Source: Bacillota bacterium
Lineage (GTDB): Bacteria; Bacillota; Clostridia; Caldicoprobacterales; DTU083
Length of the DNA stretch: 42,263 nt
Direction: 5' to 3'
NCBI GenBank assembly: GCA_029777885.1
Contig: JAKORJ010000119.1
Span: 1-42,263, forward strand
Of the stretch, positions 25,873 through 33,767 are shown in pieces (the stretch's first letter is position 1; each line of letters begins with the position of its first letter). The notes under the pieces are model-generated. The model worked only from the letters and a program-made list of their open reading frames with translations. It did no database searches and had not been told where the DNA came from. Position numbers and translations under genes: made by a program.

Positions 25873-27188
25873 CACCCTTGAAGAGGGTGGCGTTTTATAC
25901 CCTGGGCTGCAAAACTAACCAATACGATACGGAAGCGATGCAGGAGCAGTTTCGGAAGCATGGTTACACGATAGTAGATTTTGAATCCGACGCTGATGTG
26001 TATATCATAAACACTTGCACGGTAACCAGCCTGAGCGACAGAAAATCAAGGCAGATGATTCGGAAAGCCCACAGGACGAACCCTGATGCCATAATAGCCG
26101 TTGTTGGCTGCTATGCCCAGCGGGCCTCGGGCGAGGTGCTCGATATACCCGGTGTCAGCGTCGTTTTGGGGACCAATGACCGGATGAACATAGTGGACTA
26201 TGTCGAAAAGGCACACAGGGACAGGCAGGCTGTGAATGCAGTTGGGGACATAATGAGGGTAAGGGATTTTGAAGAGACCCCCATAGACTTTTATGAAGGC
26301 AGGACCAGGGCTATCCTGAAAATACAGGAGGGCTGCAACCAGTTCTGCTCCTATTGCATCATCCCCTATGCCAGGGGTCCTATCAGGAGCCGGAAGCCCG
26401 ACAGCGTCAAGGCTGAAGTCGAAAGGCTCGCGCATAAAGGGTTCAAGGAAATAGTGCTGACCGGCATCCATATCGCCTCCTACGGCAAGGACCTGGTCAA
26501 CAGGACTGAATTGCTGGAGCTTCTTAAGCTTATCCATGATGTCCCGGGCATTGAGCGGATCCGTTTAGGCTCCCTTGAACCAAACCTACTGACAGAGGAC
26601 TTCATATCCGCAGTTCGCGCTCTGCCCAGGGTCTGCCAGCATTATCATATATCCCTGCAAAGCGGGTGCGATGCCACCTTAAGGAGGATGCACCGCAGGT
26701 ATACCACAAGGCAGTACAGGGAGATCGTCGACAGGCTCAGGGCCGCAATGCCGGATGTCGCCATAACTACGGACATTTTGACAGGCTTTCCCGGGGAGAC
26801 CGAAGAGGAGTTTGAAGCCACCCTGGACTTTGTAAGATCCATAGGCTTCAGCAGGATGCACGTGTTCCAGTATTCCCCCAGGCAGGGGACTCCGGCTGCA
26901 GAGTACCCGGACCAGGTACCTGCAGAAGTCAAGGAATTGCGCAGCAAGAGGCTGATCCGGCTAGGACAAGAGATGGAGGCCGCATACCTTGAAAGGTTTG
27001 CCGGCAGGGTGGAAACGGTTCTTTTTGAAAAAGAAAGCGCAGAAAAAGAAGGATACTTTGAAGGCTATACAGAACACTATATAAGGGTTTTGGCACCGGC
27101 TGCCGGTGACATAGTGAATTGTCTATACCCGGTACGTGTTGACGAGGTCATTGGCACATATTTGGAGGGTACGATAGTTTCCGCCTGA
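25863..27188 (+). CDS. mtaB: tRNA t6A37 methylthiotransferase MtaB
   Basis: A radical SAM methylthiotransferase converting t6A37 to ms2t6A37 in tRNA. The 441-residue protein shows the UPF0004 cysteines (TLGCKTNQYD, NTCTVT, VGCYAQ), the radical SAM motif CNQFCSYC near 155-162, and a C-terminal TRAM-like domain (about 380-441). The start follows GGAGGAAATGG and overlaps rsmE. This is the YqeV position in Bacillus synteny, which favours MtaB over MiaB, and the short N-terminus agrees. Confidence 0.94.
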   Translation: MEIAPLKRVAFYTLGCKTNQYDTEAMQEQFRKHGYTIVDFESDADVYIINTCTVTSLSDRKSRQMIRKAHRTNPDAIIAVVGCYAQRASGEVLDIPGVSVVLGTNDRMNIVDYVEKAHRDRQAVNAVGDIMRVRDFEETPIDFYEGRTRAILKIQEGCNQFCSYCIIPYARGPIRSRKPDSVKAEVERLAHKGFKEIVLTGIHIASYGKDLVNRTELLELLKLIHDVPGIERIRLGSLEPNLLTEDFISAVRALPRVCQHYHISLQSGCDATLRRMHRRYTTRQYREIVDRLRAAMPDVAITTDILTGFPGETEEEFEATLDFVRSIGFSRMHVFQYSPRQGTPAAEYPDQVPAEVKELRSKRLIRLGQEMEAAYLERFAGRVETVLFEKESAEKEGYFEGYTEHYIRVLAPAAGDIVNCLYPVRVDEVIGTYLEGTIVSA

Positions 27189-27221
27189 AAATATGATAAT
27201 ATTTTATACAGGAGGTCGTTT

Positions 27222-27566
27222 ATGGATAATTGTTTGTTTTGCCGAATCGTAAACCGAGAGATCCCTTCAAGGATCGCCTATGAAGACGATCTGGTCCTGG
27301 GCTTTTACGACATACAGCCCAAAGCGCCTGTCCATGTCCTCCTTATACCGAAAGAGCATATCGGCTCCTTAAATGAGCTGACCAGGGACCATGACAGGCT
27401 CATGGCGCATTTAACAGCCCATATACCCGTAGTGGCAGAAAAGCTTGGGATAAAGGAATCGGGGTATAGGGTAGTGGTCAATTGCGGCAGGGATTCAGGC
27501 CAGGAGGTAGCCCACCTGCATTATCATATACTGGGCGGCAGGCCCATGGAAAACAACTTCGGCTGA
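27222..27566 (+). CDS. HIT family purine nucleotide hydrolase (HinT-like)
   Basis: The 114-residue histidine-triad protein has an N-terminal CLFCRIVNREIPSRIAYED and the C-terminal triad HLHYHILGG (HxHxH) that carries out phosphoramidate hydrolysis. Length and the CxxC start match HinT-type enzymes, which cleave AMP-lysine and related compounds. The start ATG 27222 follows CAGGAGG. It lies between mtaB and rpsU, a placement common in Clostridia. The physiological substrate is unclear for the whole family. Confidence 0.93.
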   Translation: MDNCLFCRIVNREIPSRIAYEDDLVLGFYDIQPKAPVHVLLIPKEHIGSLNELTRDHDRLMAHLTAHIPVVAEKLGIKESGYRVVVNCGRDSGQEVAHLHYHILGGRPMENNFG

Positions 27567-27583
27567 TGCCCGGCTAAAAACAG

Positions 27584-27613
27584 TTGACATGCTGAAAACC
27601 GTAGGGTTATAAT
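27584..27613 (+). promoter_or_regulatory. Consensus sigma-A promoter of rpsU
   Basis: A perfect TTGACA (27584-27589) and a perfect TATAAT (27608-27613) with an 18-base spacer, about 80 bases before rpsU. It is the best promoter in the window. Confidence 0.85.
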
Positions 27614-27692
27614 TATATATGGTTTCTATATATTTCCCAAGGTTCCATGCCCGCAAACGGGGCTATTGTGCTAGCGGAGGGAGGGAAGGCAA

Positions 27693-27866
27693 ATGTCTGA
27701 GATTAGAGTAGGAGAAAACGAATCACTCGAGAGCGCTTTGAAACGGTTCAAAAGGAAATGCTCCAAGGCCGGCGTGCTGGCAGAGGTACGCAAGAGAGAG
27801 CATTATGAAAAACCTAGTGTTAGAAGGAAGAAGAAATCCGAAGCTGCCCGCAAGCGCAAGTACTAA
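27693..27866 (+). CDS. rpsU: 30S ribosomal protein S21
   Basis: The 57-residue, strongly basic protein reads [20 protein letters not shown] and then a KR-rich stretch ending RKRKY, which is the full S21 family. It binds the 16S rRNA 3' region of the small subunit. SD GGAGGGAGGG precedes ATG 27693. A consensus promoter lies upstream. It follows hinT, and in Bacillus yqeY would come next; that gene is absent here. The length is normal for Firmicutes S21. Confidence 0.97.
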   Translation: MSEIRVGENESLESALKRFKRKCSKAGVLAEVRKREHYEKPSVRRKKKSEAARKRKY

Positions 27867-27874
27867 TTGATTAT

Positions 27875-27911
27875 AGCTGCACTCGCAGCCTTAAGCATGG
27901 CTTAGGCAGCT
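27875..27911 (+). other. Hairpin-rich sequence after rpsU
   Basis: AGCTGC (27875-27880) can pair with GCAGCT (27906-27911). Alternatively GCCTTAAG (27888-27895) pairs with CTTAGGC (27901-27907). The two stems exclude each other. The rest of the 370-base gap to 28236 contains a weak open frame (27916-28176, no SD, running through the terminator) that I do not accept as a gene. Confidence 0.35.
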
Positions 27912-28102
27912 GACTTTGAAACAAAGCTACAATAAACTGCAACAGGATGATATAGGGATCATTGGGGTTGATGCAAGGGAAGAGAAACAGCTCGCAGATT
28001 CGATTCCATGGGATACCTTCCTCAGCAGCATTCAGAGAAAAATAGAAACCATAGTCAACAAGACTATCACCTTAACCTTCTGTAACTCAATAAATGAAAA
28101 AT

Positions 28103-28128
28103 GCCCGGTCAAACAGCCGGGTTTTTTT
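28103..28128 (+). terminator. Rho-independent terminator of the rpsU transcript
   Basis: CCCGG (28104-28108) pairs with CCGGG (28117-28121), followed by seven T (28122-28128). Confidence 0.85.
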
Positions 28129-28236
28129 ATCCCAGTAAAACCATCATTTGATACCCGGGACAAGTCTTTTTGCTAATGTAAATTTTCAGAATATATTGTA
28201 TAATAGAAGCAGGTTTACATAAAAAGACGGGGGTAT

Positions 28237-29166
28237 ATGATGCTTAATAAGGGGTTTCGGGTGCTTGGGGCAGTTCTGCTGTTCGTATTTTCCGTGCTGG
28301 CATTGGCAGGCGGCGGGGTTCATACTCGGAAGAAGGAGCAGGCCGTATTTGCCCAGCTTGCGGCCGGTAGCAGCGAGACTGCGGCAAAGGCAGGCATCAA
28401 GCCTGTCCGGATACCTCTTGACAGGCCCCGTCAGGAAGCAGCCGATGAACAGGTGAAGACACTGACATTCCTTTCATTCAATATCCATAGCGCAAAAGAC
28501 AAAAACGGCGATGTCAAACTTGATGCTATCATAGAGGAGATACGGGAATCCGGCGCTGATGTAGTTGGCCTCCAGGAGGTCGAACGCTTCATGCCCAGAT
28601 CAGGGTACAAGGACCAGATAAAGCTGATCGCGGAAGCCCTCGGTTATTTTTATTACTATGGCGGCAACCTGAATATCCTGGGTGCCCGGTATGGCAATGC
28701 GATTTTGAGCAAGTACCCGATCGCGGCCTCTGGCAACATAAAGCTCCCTAAAAACAAGCTGGAGCCGAGGGGCTTGATCGAAGCCATGATAGATGTCGAA
28801 GGCATCGGGATCAATGTATACGTGACCCATCTCGGGCTGGATGCCGAGGAGCGGATGAAGCAGATCCGGTTCATAAACGACAGGATCGCCGAAAGAAGCG
28901 AAAGGACCGTACTCATGGGGGACTTCAACAACAGGCTGGATAGCCCAGAAATGGAGTACCTGAGCGCGGATTTTACCGATGCCGCAGTCTTTATGAGCAG
29001 TGACGACCGGTTCACATATTCCCTTTACCAGGAAGCGCCAAGCTTAAGGCTTGACCGCATCTACATCTCACAGGACCTGAGCATAACTGACTACGCTATC
29101 CTTCCATCCCGGGTGTCGGACCATGCCCGGGTCATAGTGACCATTGATTTAAATGTGGCGGATTAA
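28237..29166 (+). CDS. Secreted or membrane-anchored endonuclease/exonuclease/phosphatase (EEP) family protein
   Basis: The 309-residue protein starts with a hydrophobic signal or anchor (about 8-28) with no lipobox, then a linker to about 70. The EEP fold follows: LSFNIHSAKD (metal Asn), VVGLQEVE (metal Glu), YVTHLGLD (His), MGDFNN (Asp/Asn) and a final SDHARVIV. Such enzymes include DNases, sphingomyelinases and phosphoinositide or lipid phosphodiesterases; small ones like this act outside the cell on unknown phosphodiesters. SD GGGGG precedes ATG 28237 or 28240. It interrupts the usual rpsU-yqeY-nfeD order, suggesting a lineage-specific insertion. Confidence 0.85.
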   Translation: MMLNKGFRVLGAVLLFVFSVLALAGGGVHTRKKEQAVFAQLAAGSSETAAKAGIKPVRIPLDRPRQEAADEQVKTLTFLSFNIHSAKDKNGDVKLDAIIEEIRESGADVVGLQEVERFMPRSGYKDQIKLIAEALGYFYYYGGNLNILGARYGNAILSKYPIAASGNIKLPKNKLEPRGLIEAMIDVEGIGINVYVTHLGLDAEERMKQIRFINDRIAERSERTVLMGDFNNRLDSPEMEYLSADFTDAAVFMSSDDRFTYSLYQEAPSLRLDRIYISQDLSITDYAILPSRVSDHARVIVTIDLNVAD

Positions 29167-29255
29167 GAAGGAATCGGCATAAGGTCAGCGAATATAATCA
29201 ACAGGCTGTATTTTGTGACCATGTTCAGCATGATAATATAGATGGGGATAAGTAT

Positions 29256-30548
29256 ATGAAAAAAAGCTTCCGGATCATAGGTTTTGCCCTTATATTGCTG
29301 TCGTGCATTTTATCCTTTGACGCATTTGCCCAGGAGGATGGCGTCGTTCATGTTATCGAGCTGAACGGCGAAATCACTCCTGCCATGTCATCCTACATAT
29401 CAAAAGAAATAGACTATGCCAACAAGTCAGGCGCCGAGGGCATTATCATAGTGATCACTACTCTGGGCGGCAGGGTCGATTCTGCCGTTGAGATCAGAGA
29501 TGCCATACTTCGATCCAAGACGCCTGTCGTTGCGTTCGTAAAGGAGCGGGCCATATCAGCCGGTGCCCTCATTACGATAGCCACCGAAAAAATAGTGATG
29601 GCTCCTGGCAGCCATATGGGAGATGCCGAGCCTATTCCGCTGACTGGCAAAAGTCTTGCCTATGTCAGCGGAGAGTTCAGATCCACAGCCAAGGAACGGG
29701 GCAGGGATCCCCAGATAGCGGCGGGCATGGTTGACAAGTCCCTGGATATACCGGGCTTTCCGCCTGGCAGGCTGGTGGACCTTACAGCTTCGGAAGCCTT
29801 GGAGGCGGGCTATGCCGATGCTGTTTTGGCATCTGTTGATGAAATCCTTGATTTCATGGACTGGGACGGTGCCCTGATAAAGGAGATCAGGCCAGACTTC
29901 AAGACCAGGGCAGCCCACTTCCTGACCCGGTACGAGGTCGCGTCCCTCCTGATCACTATAGGCATGATCGCTATCGTCATTGAGCTCTTCACCCAGGGCT
30001 TTGGGATAGCCGGCTTCATCGGCATCCTGGCTTTTGCGCTCTATTTTGGCGGGGGCATAGTAGCGGGGACTACGGGCCTGTGGCCGGTGTTCCTGTTCAT
30101 ATTGGGCGTAGTGCTCATGCTGGTAGAGGCCGCAGTGCCCGGCTTTGGCATATTCGGCATTGGAGGGATAATCTCATTTATTTTAGCCATTATCTTTGCG
30201 GCTCCGACCCCGGTGCAGGGGCTTATGATCCTGGGCATATCCATACTGCTGACTGCCGTTGTCACGCCTATACTGTATAAGCTACTGGGCGGACCGAAGA
30301 TTTTCCGCAGGCTTGTACTGTCAGAGTCGGCGACTACGGACAAAGGCTATATTGCCACGGGGGAATATGACCACCTGCTGGGCAAGACCGGCGAAGCAGC
30401 TACTCCTTTGAGGCCGTCGGGCACGGCAGTGATCGATGGGGTCCGTGTGGATGTGGCAGCTGACGGCGTTTTTCTGTCTCAGGGTACAAAGGTAAAGGTG
30501 ATCCGGGTCGAGGGCAACAGGATCGTTGTGACTGTTTTTAGTGAATAA
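29256..30548 (+). CDS. nfeD: NfeD-family membrane serine protease (long form, ClpP-like plus OB domain)
   Basis: The 430-residue protein corresponds to YqeZ of Bacillus. It has a signal sequence (about 1-25), a ClpP/crotonase-like protease domain with ITTLGGRVDSAVEIRDAI and the serine in ERAISAGALITIA, four or so hydrophobic helices (about 230-345), and a C-terminal OB-fold (about 375-430). Long NfeD proteins pair with SPFH/stomatin proteins, and floA follows after 59 bases. The SD for ATG 29256 is weak (GGGGATA). The partner gene floA is interrupted, so the pair may be impaired. Confidence 0.9.
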   Translation: MKKSFRIIGFALILLSCILSFDAFAQEDGVVHVIELNGEITPAMSSYISKEIDYANKSGAEGIIIVITTLGGRVDSAVEIRDAILRSKTPVVAFVKERAISAGALITIATEKIVMAPGSHMGDAEPIPLTGKSLAYVSGEFRSTAKERGRDPQIAAGMVDKSLDIPGFPPGRLVDLTASEALEAGYADAVLASVDEILDFMDWDGALIKEIRPDFKTRAAHFLTRYEVASLLITIGMIAIVIELFTQGFGIAGFIGILAFALYFGGGIVAGTTGLWPVFLFILGVVLMLVEAAVPGFGIFGIGGIISFILAIIFAAPTPVQGLMILGISILLTAVVTPILYKLLGGPKIFRRLVLSESATTDKGYIATGEYDHLLGKTGEAATPLRPSGTAVIDGVRVDVAADGVFLSQGTKVKVIRVEGNRIVVTVFSE

Positions 30549-30576
30549 AGATGTGCCTAAGGCATGTTTCTTTATT
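30544..30576 (+). other. Hairpin between nfeD and floA
   Basis: AATAAAGA (30544-30551) pairs with TCTTTATT (30569-30576), with an inner GCC-TAA-GGC. It starts in the nfeD stop codon and lies just ahead of the floA SD. It could be a weak terminator or a processing site. Confidence 0.4.
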
Positions 30577-30607
30577 AAATATATTACATAGAAGGAGTGG
30601 TTTATAG

Positions 30608-31648
30608 ATGCCGTTTGAAACGATATTGCAGATAGCGACCGGCACCGCTGTAGATCCTGGTACGATAATGCTCATCGTAGTAGGTATAATCATCGCAGCA
30701 ATAATAGTGCTGTCAATCCTATTGACCTTTATACCCCTGTGACTGTGGATCTCAGCATTGGCTGCGGGGGTAAGGATCGGGATATTCACATTGATAGGCA
30801 TGCGCTTAAGACGTGTTGTTCCGGCCAGAATAGTCAATCCTCTGGTCAAGGCAACTAAGGCAGGCCTGGATCTCAGTGTGGATAAGCTGGAAGCCCACTA
30901 TTTGGCAGGTGGTAATGTGGACAGGGTAGTCAATGCTCTGATTGCTGCTCAGAGGGCTAACATTCCACTGGAGTTTGAGAGGGCGGCCGCCATTGACCTG
31001 GCTGGGCGCGATGTGCTTGAAGCCGTTCAGATGAGCGTCAACCCCAAGGTGATCGAAACACCCAAGGTATCAGCAGTTGCCAAGGACGGCATAGAGGTCA
31101 TGGTAAAAGCCAAGGTTACCGTCAGGGCCAATATCGATCGCCTGGTCGGCGGCGCGGGCGAGGAGACGATACTGGCCCGTGTTGGTGAGGGTATAGTTAC
31201 AACGGTAGGTTCGGCCCTTTCCCACAAGGAAGTGCTCGAAAACCCTGACAAGATATCCCGGACTGTGTTGGATAAAAGTCTGCATGCCGGTACGGCATTT
31301 GAGATCCTGTCGATAGACATCGCAGATGTTGATGTCGGCCGCAACATAGGCGCCCAGTTGCAGACCGACCAGGCTGAGGCCGATAAGCGGATAGCCCAGG
31401 CCAAGGCAGAGGAGCGGCGTGCCATGGCGGTTGCCAAGGAGCAGGAGATGAAGGCCCAGGTCCAGGAAATGAGGGCAAAGGTCGTAGAAGCCGAGGCCGA
31501 AGTGCCCAAGGCTATGGCAACAGCTCTCAGGGAAGGCAAGCTTGGTGTCATGGATTACTACAACATGCGAAATATTATAGCAGATACTCAGATGAGAGAT
31601 TCTATTTCCAGACTGGGCAAAGATGACAAGCAGGAGAAAAATGAATAA
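30608..31648 (+). pseudogene. floA: Flotillin-like protein FloA, interrupted by an in-frame TGA
   Basis: The SD GAAGGAG precedes ATG 30608. Forty-four codons encode the normal FloA start: a short periplasmic tip and membrane helix ending LTFIPL. Codon 45 is TGA (30740-30742). The same frame then continues without any other defect as [17 protein letters not shown] through [26 protein letters not shown], the Glu/Ala-rich coiled coil ([20 protein letters not shown]), to a normal end. Homologues have a residue such as Gly at this site, so one GGA to TGA change would explain it. FloA organises membrane microdomains with NfeD. A restart at TTG 30758 lacks an SD and would lose the membrane anchor. 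A sequencing error or stop readthrough remain possible. Confidence 0.75.
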
Positions 31649-31670
31649 CCCCCGGAAGGAGGGTTCTTGA

Positions 31671-32105
31671 TTGGAAGTTATATTTATTATCTTCGCCATA
31701 ATAGCAGCAATTGCCAGTGCAGTAAATAAAGCAGGACAGGTCCGGACTTCACAGCAAAAGCAGGAATATGAACGCCAATTCCAGCAATACCAGAGACAGC
31801 AGGGCACCCGGGGCTACAATCAGGCAGGGCAACGCAGCCCATATGGGACCTCTGGCCAAAGGGTGCATCATACGGCTGCACAGGTCAAAGCTGACAAGAC
31901 CGGTCCCCGGTTCGATGCAGCCAAGGCAGATGCCAGCCCTTCAGTAGGCGGTGATTTTTCTGCTGCTATCCTGCAAAGTGAGCCGCAGGTGGAAGCTTTG
32001 GATAAAGAGCCAAAGCTGAAGCTCGATCTATCAAGAGAGAGCTTGCTCAACAGCATCATACTGGCTGAGATCCTGGCTCCGCCTAAGGCAAGAAGAAAAA
32101 ACTGA
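31671..32105 (+). CDS. Small membrane-anchored protein of unknown function
   Basis: The 144-residue product starts at TTG 31671, 8 bases after GGAAGGAGGG. It has one N-terminal hydrophobic helix (about 2-18) with a short external end, a long Gln/Tyr/Arg-rich, probably disordered region (about 25-100), and a C-terminal amphipathic segment SRESLLNSIILAEILAPPKA followed by basic residues. A similar ending appears, from memory, in small clostridial proteins beside floA, suggesting a conserved docking motif. It is 22 bases from floA and ends before a strong terminator, so it belongs to the nfeD-floA unit. Its function is unknown. Confidence 0.75.
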   Translation: MEVIFIIFAIIAAIASAVNKAGQVRTSQQKQEYERQFQQYQRQQGTRGYNQAGQRSPYGTSGQRVHHTAAQVKADKTGPRFDAAKADASPSVGGDFSAAILQSEPQVEALDKEPKLKLDLSRESLLNSIILAEILAPPKARRKN

Positions 32106-32192
32106 TTAAATAGCATCATAAAGATCAAGTCGGTCAATAAATCAATGACAAAGATGATAGACCGCACCGGATCATAAAGCCAATCACACAGA

Positions 32193-32224
32193 AAACTAGA
32201 ATGGACATACATTCTAGTTTTTTG
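32193..32224 (+). terminator. Strong rho-independent terminator before yqfC
   Basis: A 12-base perfect stem AAAACTAGAATG (32193-32204) / CATTCTAGTTTT (32211-32222) with a 6-base loop and a following T-run. It separates the nfeD-floA unit from yqfC onwards. Confidence 0.92.
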
Positions 32225-32261
32225 TTTTCAAGCATATGATTTTATGAACGGAGGTGGGGCG

Positions 32262-32540
32262 ATGCGCAGAAAAAGGTTGGATTCGGTTAAGTCGAAGGTA
32301 TCGGACATGTTCGATCTGCCAAAGGATATCACGCTCAATCTCCCAAGGATCAGCATGACTGGCAACAATCAGATGCTTATCGAAAACCATAAGGGAGTTA
32401 TTGAATATACGCCGGAACGCATACGCATCAACTCGACTATCGGGGTGATCAGGCTGCAGGGGACGGAGATGAACTTGCGTAACATTGCAGCAGATGACAT
32501 CATGGTGACCGGCGGCATAAAGTCCATAGAATTCATATGA
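32262..32540 (+). CDS. yqfC: Sporulation protein YqfC
   Basis: The 92-residue protein starts at ATG 32262 after GGAGGTG; ATG 32244 precedes that SD and is rejected. It has a basic start (MRRKRLDSVKSKV) and a beta-rich YabP/YqfC fold, with LPRISMTGNNQMLIENHKGV and the ending IMVTGGIKSIEF. YqfC and YqfD are mother-cell (sigma-E) sporulation proteins in Bacillus, but their action is not well defined. yqfD follows after 52 bases, the conserved order. Confidence 0.93.
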   Translation: MRRKRLDSVKSKVSDMFDLPKDITLNLPRISMTGNNQMLIENHKGVIEYTPERIRINSTIGVIRLQGTEMNLRNIAADDIMVTGGIKSIEFI

Positions 32541-32592
32541 TCCAACCTCTGTTTTTTACCCGGATTGGTACATGTCTTGAGGGGTGATCGCT

Positions 32593-33753
32593 TTGATATT
32601 CATGCGGATCTGGAACTACCTGACCGGTTATCTGGTTATCAGGGTGGACGGCCTTTCCCTGGAGAAATTCATCAACCTTGCGGTGACAAATGGAATATAC
32701 CTGTGGGGGATAAACAGGCAAAGCTATACGTCCCTTACAGCCTGCATCGGGATAAGCGGATTCAGAAAGCTCCACTCCATAAACCGAAAGCTGCACTGCA
32801 GGATACGGATACTTGAGAAGCGGGGATTCCCTTTTACAGCATACCGGTACAGGCACAGAAAGCTGCTAATTGCAGGTATGCTGATTTTTTTGGCTATCCT
32901 TTACGGCTTTTCTGCATTCATCTGGAGCGTTGAAGTAGAAGGGAACGAGCAGGTCAGCAAAGAGACCCTTATAAACGAACTACTGGAGCTGGGTGTCAGG
33001 CCCGGAGCATTCAAGGGCAGGATCAACACCCTCCAGATCGAAAACAGGCTGGTGATCGATATACCCCAGCTGTCATGGGCAAATTTGGAGATAAGGGGGA
33101 GCAGGGCGATTTTGCGGGTGGCTGAAGGCGTCAAGCCCCCTCCGATCATAAACAAGGATATACCGGCAAATATAGTTGCCACAAAGGACGGAATCATAGA
33201 TAAAATGATCGTGCTTGATGGTTTAGCTAAAGTAAAGGTTGGCGACACTGTAAAGAAGGGCCAGTTGTTGATAAGCGGCATAATAGAGCATCCGGAAACC
33301 ATAGGGTTAAGGTATGTCCGCGCCATGGGCCAGGTCATCGCCCGAACCTGGTATGAGGGCCGGGACAGCCTGCGCTTTGACGATACTTACAGGAAGCGGA
33401 CGGGCAATACAGCCGAGATTAAGTATTTCGGGCTCGGGGATTTCAGATTCCCATATAAAAAGGACGAAGTGCCCTTTGTTGAATATGATATGGAGGTAAC
33501 TACCAAAGGCCTGATCAGGACCGAAGTTTATCATGAGGTAGAGCTTATACCCTGGAAGGATGACATAAACTCGGCAAAGGCCATACTTGCCCGGTCTGCG
33601 GAGGCAAAGGCCAAGGCTGATATGCCTCCGGGGGCAAAAATCGTTGACAAAAAGTTGAAATACGATATTATAGAAGGAGAAAGTATAACAGCTGTTCTTT
33701 ATATAGAGGTTTTGGAAGATATAGGGATGCAGCAGGACATAGACGTACAATAG
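32593..33753 (+). CDS. yqfD: Sporulation protein YqfD
   Basis: The 386-residue protein has an N-terminal cytoplasmic part (about 1-90), one membrane helix (about 92-110, IAGMLIFLAILYGFSAFIW-like) and a large external domain with EVEGNEQVSKETLINELLE, a POTRA-like stretch, and a central lipoyl-like sandwich (GLAKVKVGDTVKKGQLLISG). I choose TTG 32593, 8 bases after GAGGGG; GTG 32584 overlaps that SD and ATG 32602 is another option. It is needed for sporulation in Bacillus and probably acts at the engulfing membrane with YqfC. phoH follows closely. Confidence 0.92.
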   Translation: MIFMRIWNYLTGYLVIRVDGLSLEKFINLAVTNGIYLWGINRQSYTSLTACIGISGFRKLHSINRKLHCRIRILEKRGFPFTAYRYRHRKLLIAGMLIFLAILYGFSAFIWSVEVEGNEQVSKETLINELLELGVRPGAFKGRINTLQIENRLVIDIPQLSWANLEIRGSRAILRVAEGVKPPPIINKDIPANIVATKDGIIDKMIVLDGLAKVKVGDTVKKGQLLISGIIEHPETIGLRYVRAMGQVIARTWYEGRDSLRFDDTYRKRTGNTAEIKYFGLGDFRFPYKKDEVPFVEYDMEVTTKGLIRTEVYHEVELIPWKDDINSAKAILARSAEAKAKADMPPGAKIVDKKLKYDIIEGESITAVLYIEVLEDIGMQQDIDVQ

Positions 33754-33767
33754 GAGGAAATCAAGGT

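Noticed and set aside
27916-28176. Open frame of 86 codons after rpsU
   Set aside because: TTG start without SD, runs straight through a rho-independent terminator, no recognisable family features.
30740-30790. Selenocysteine reading of the floA TGA
   Set aside because: No hairpin of bacterial SECIS type with a GU-containing apical loop is evident just downstream, and no flotillin selenoprotein is known to me.
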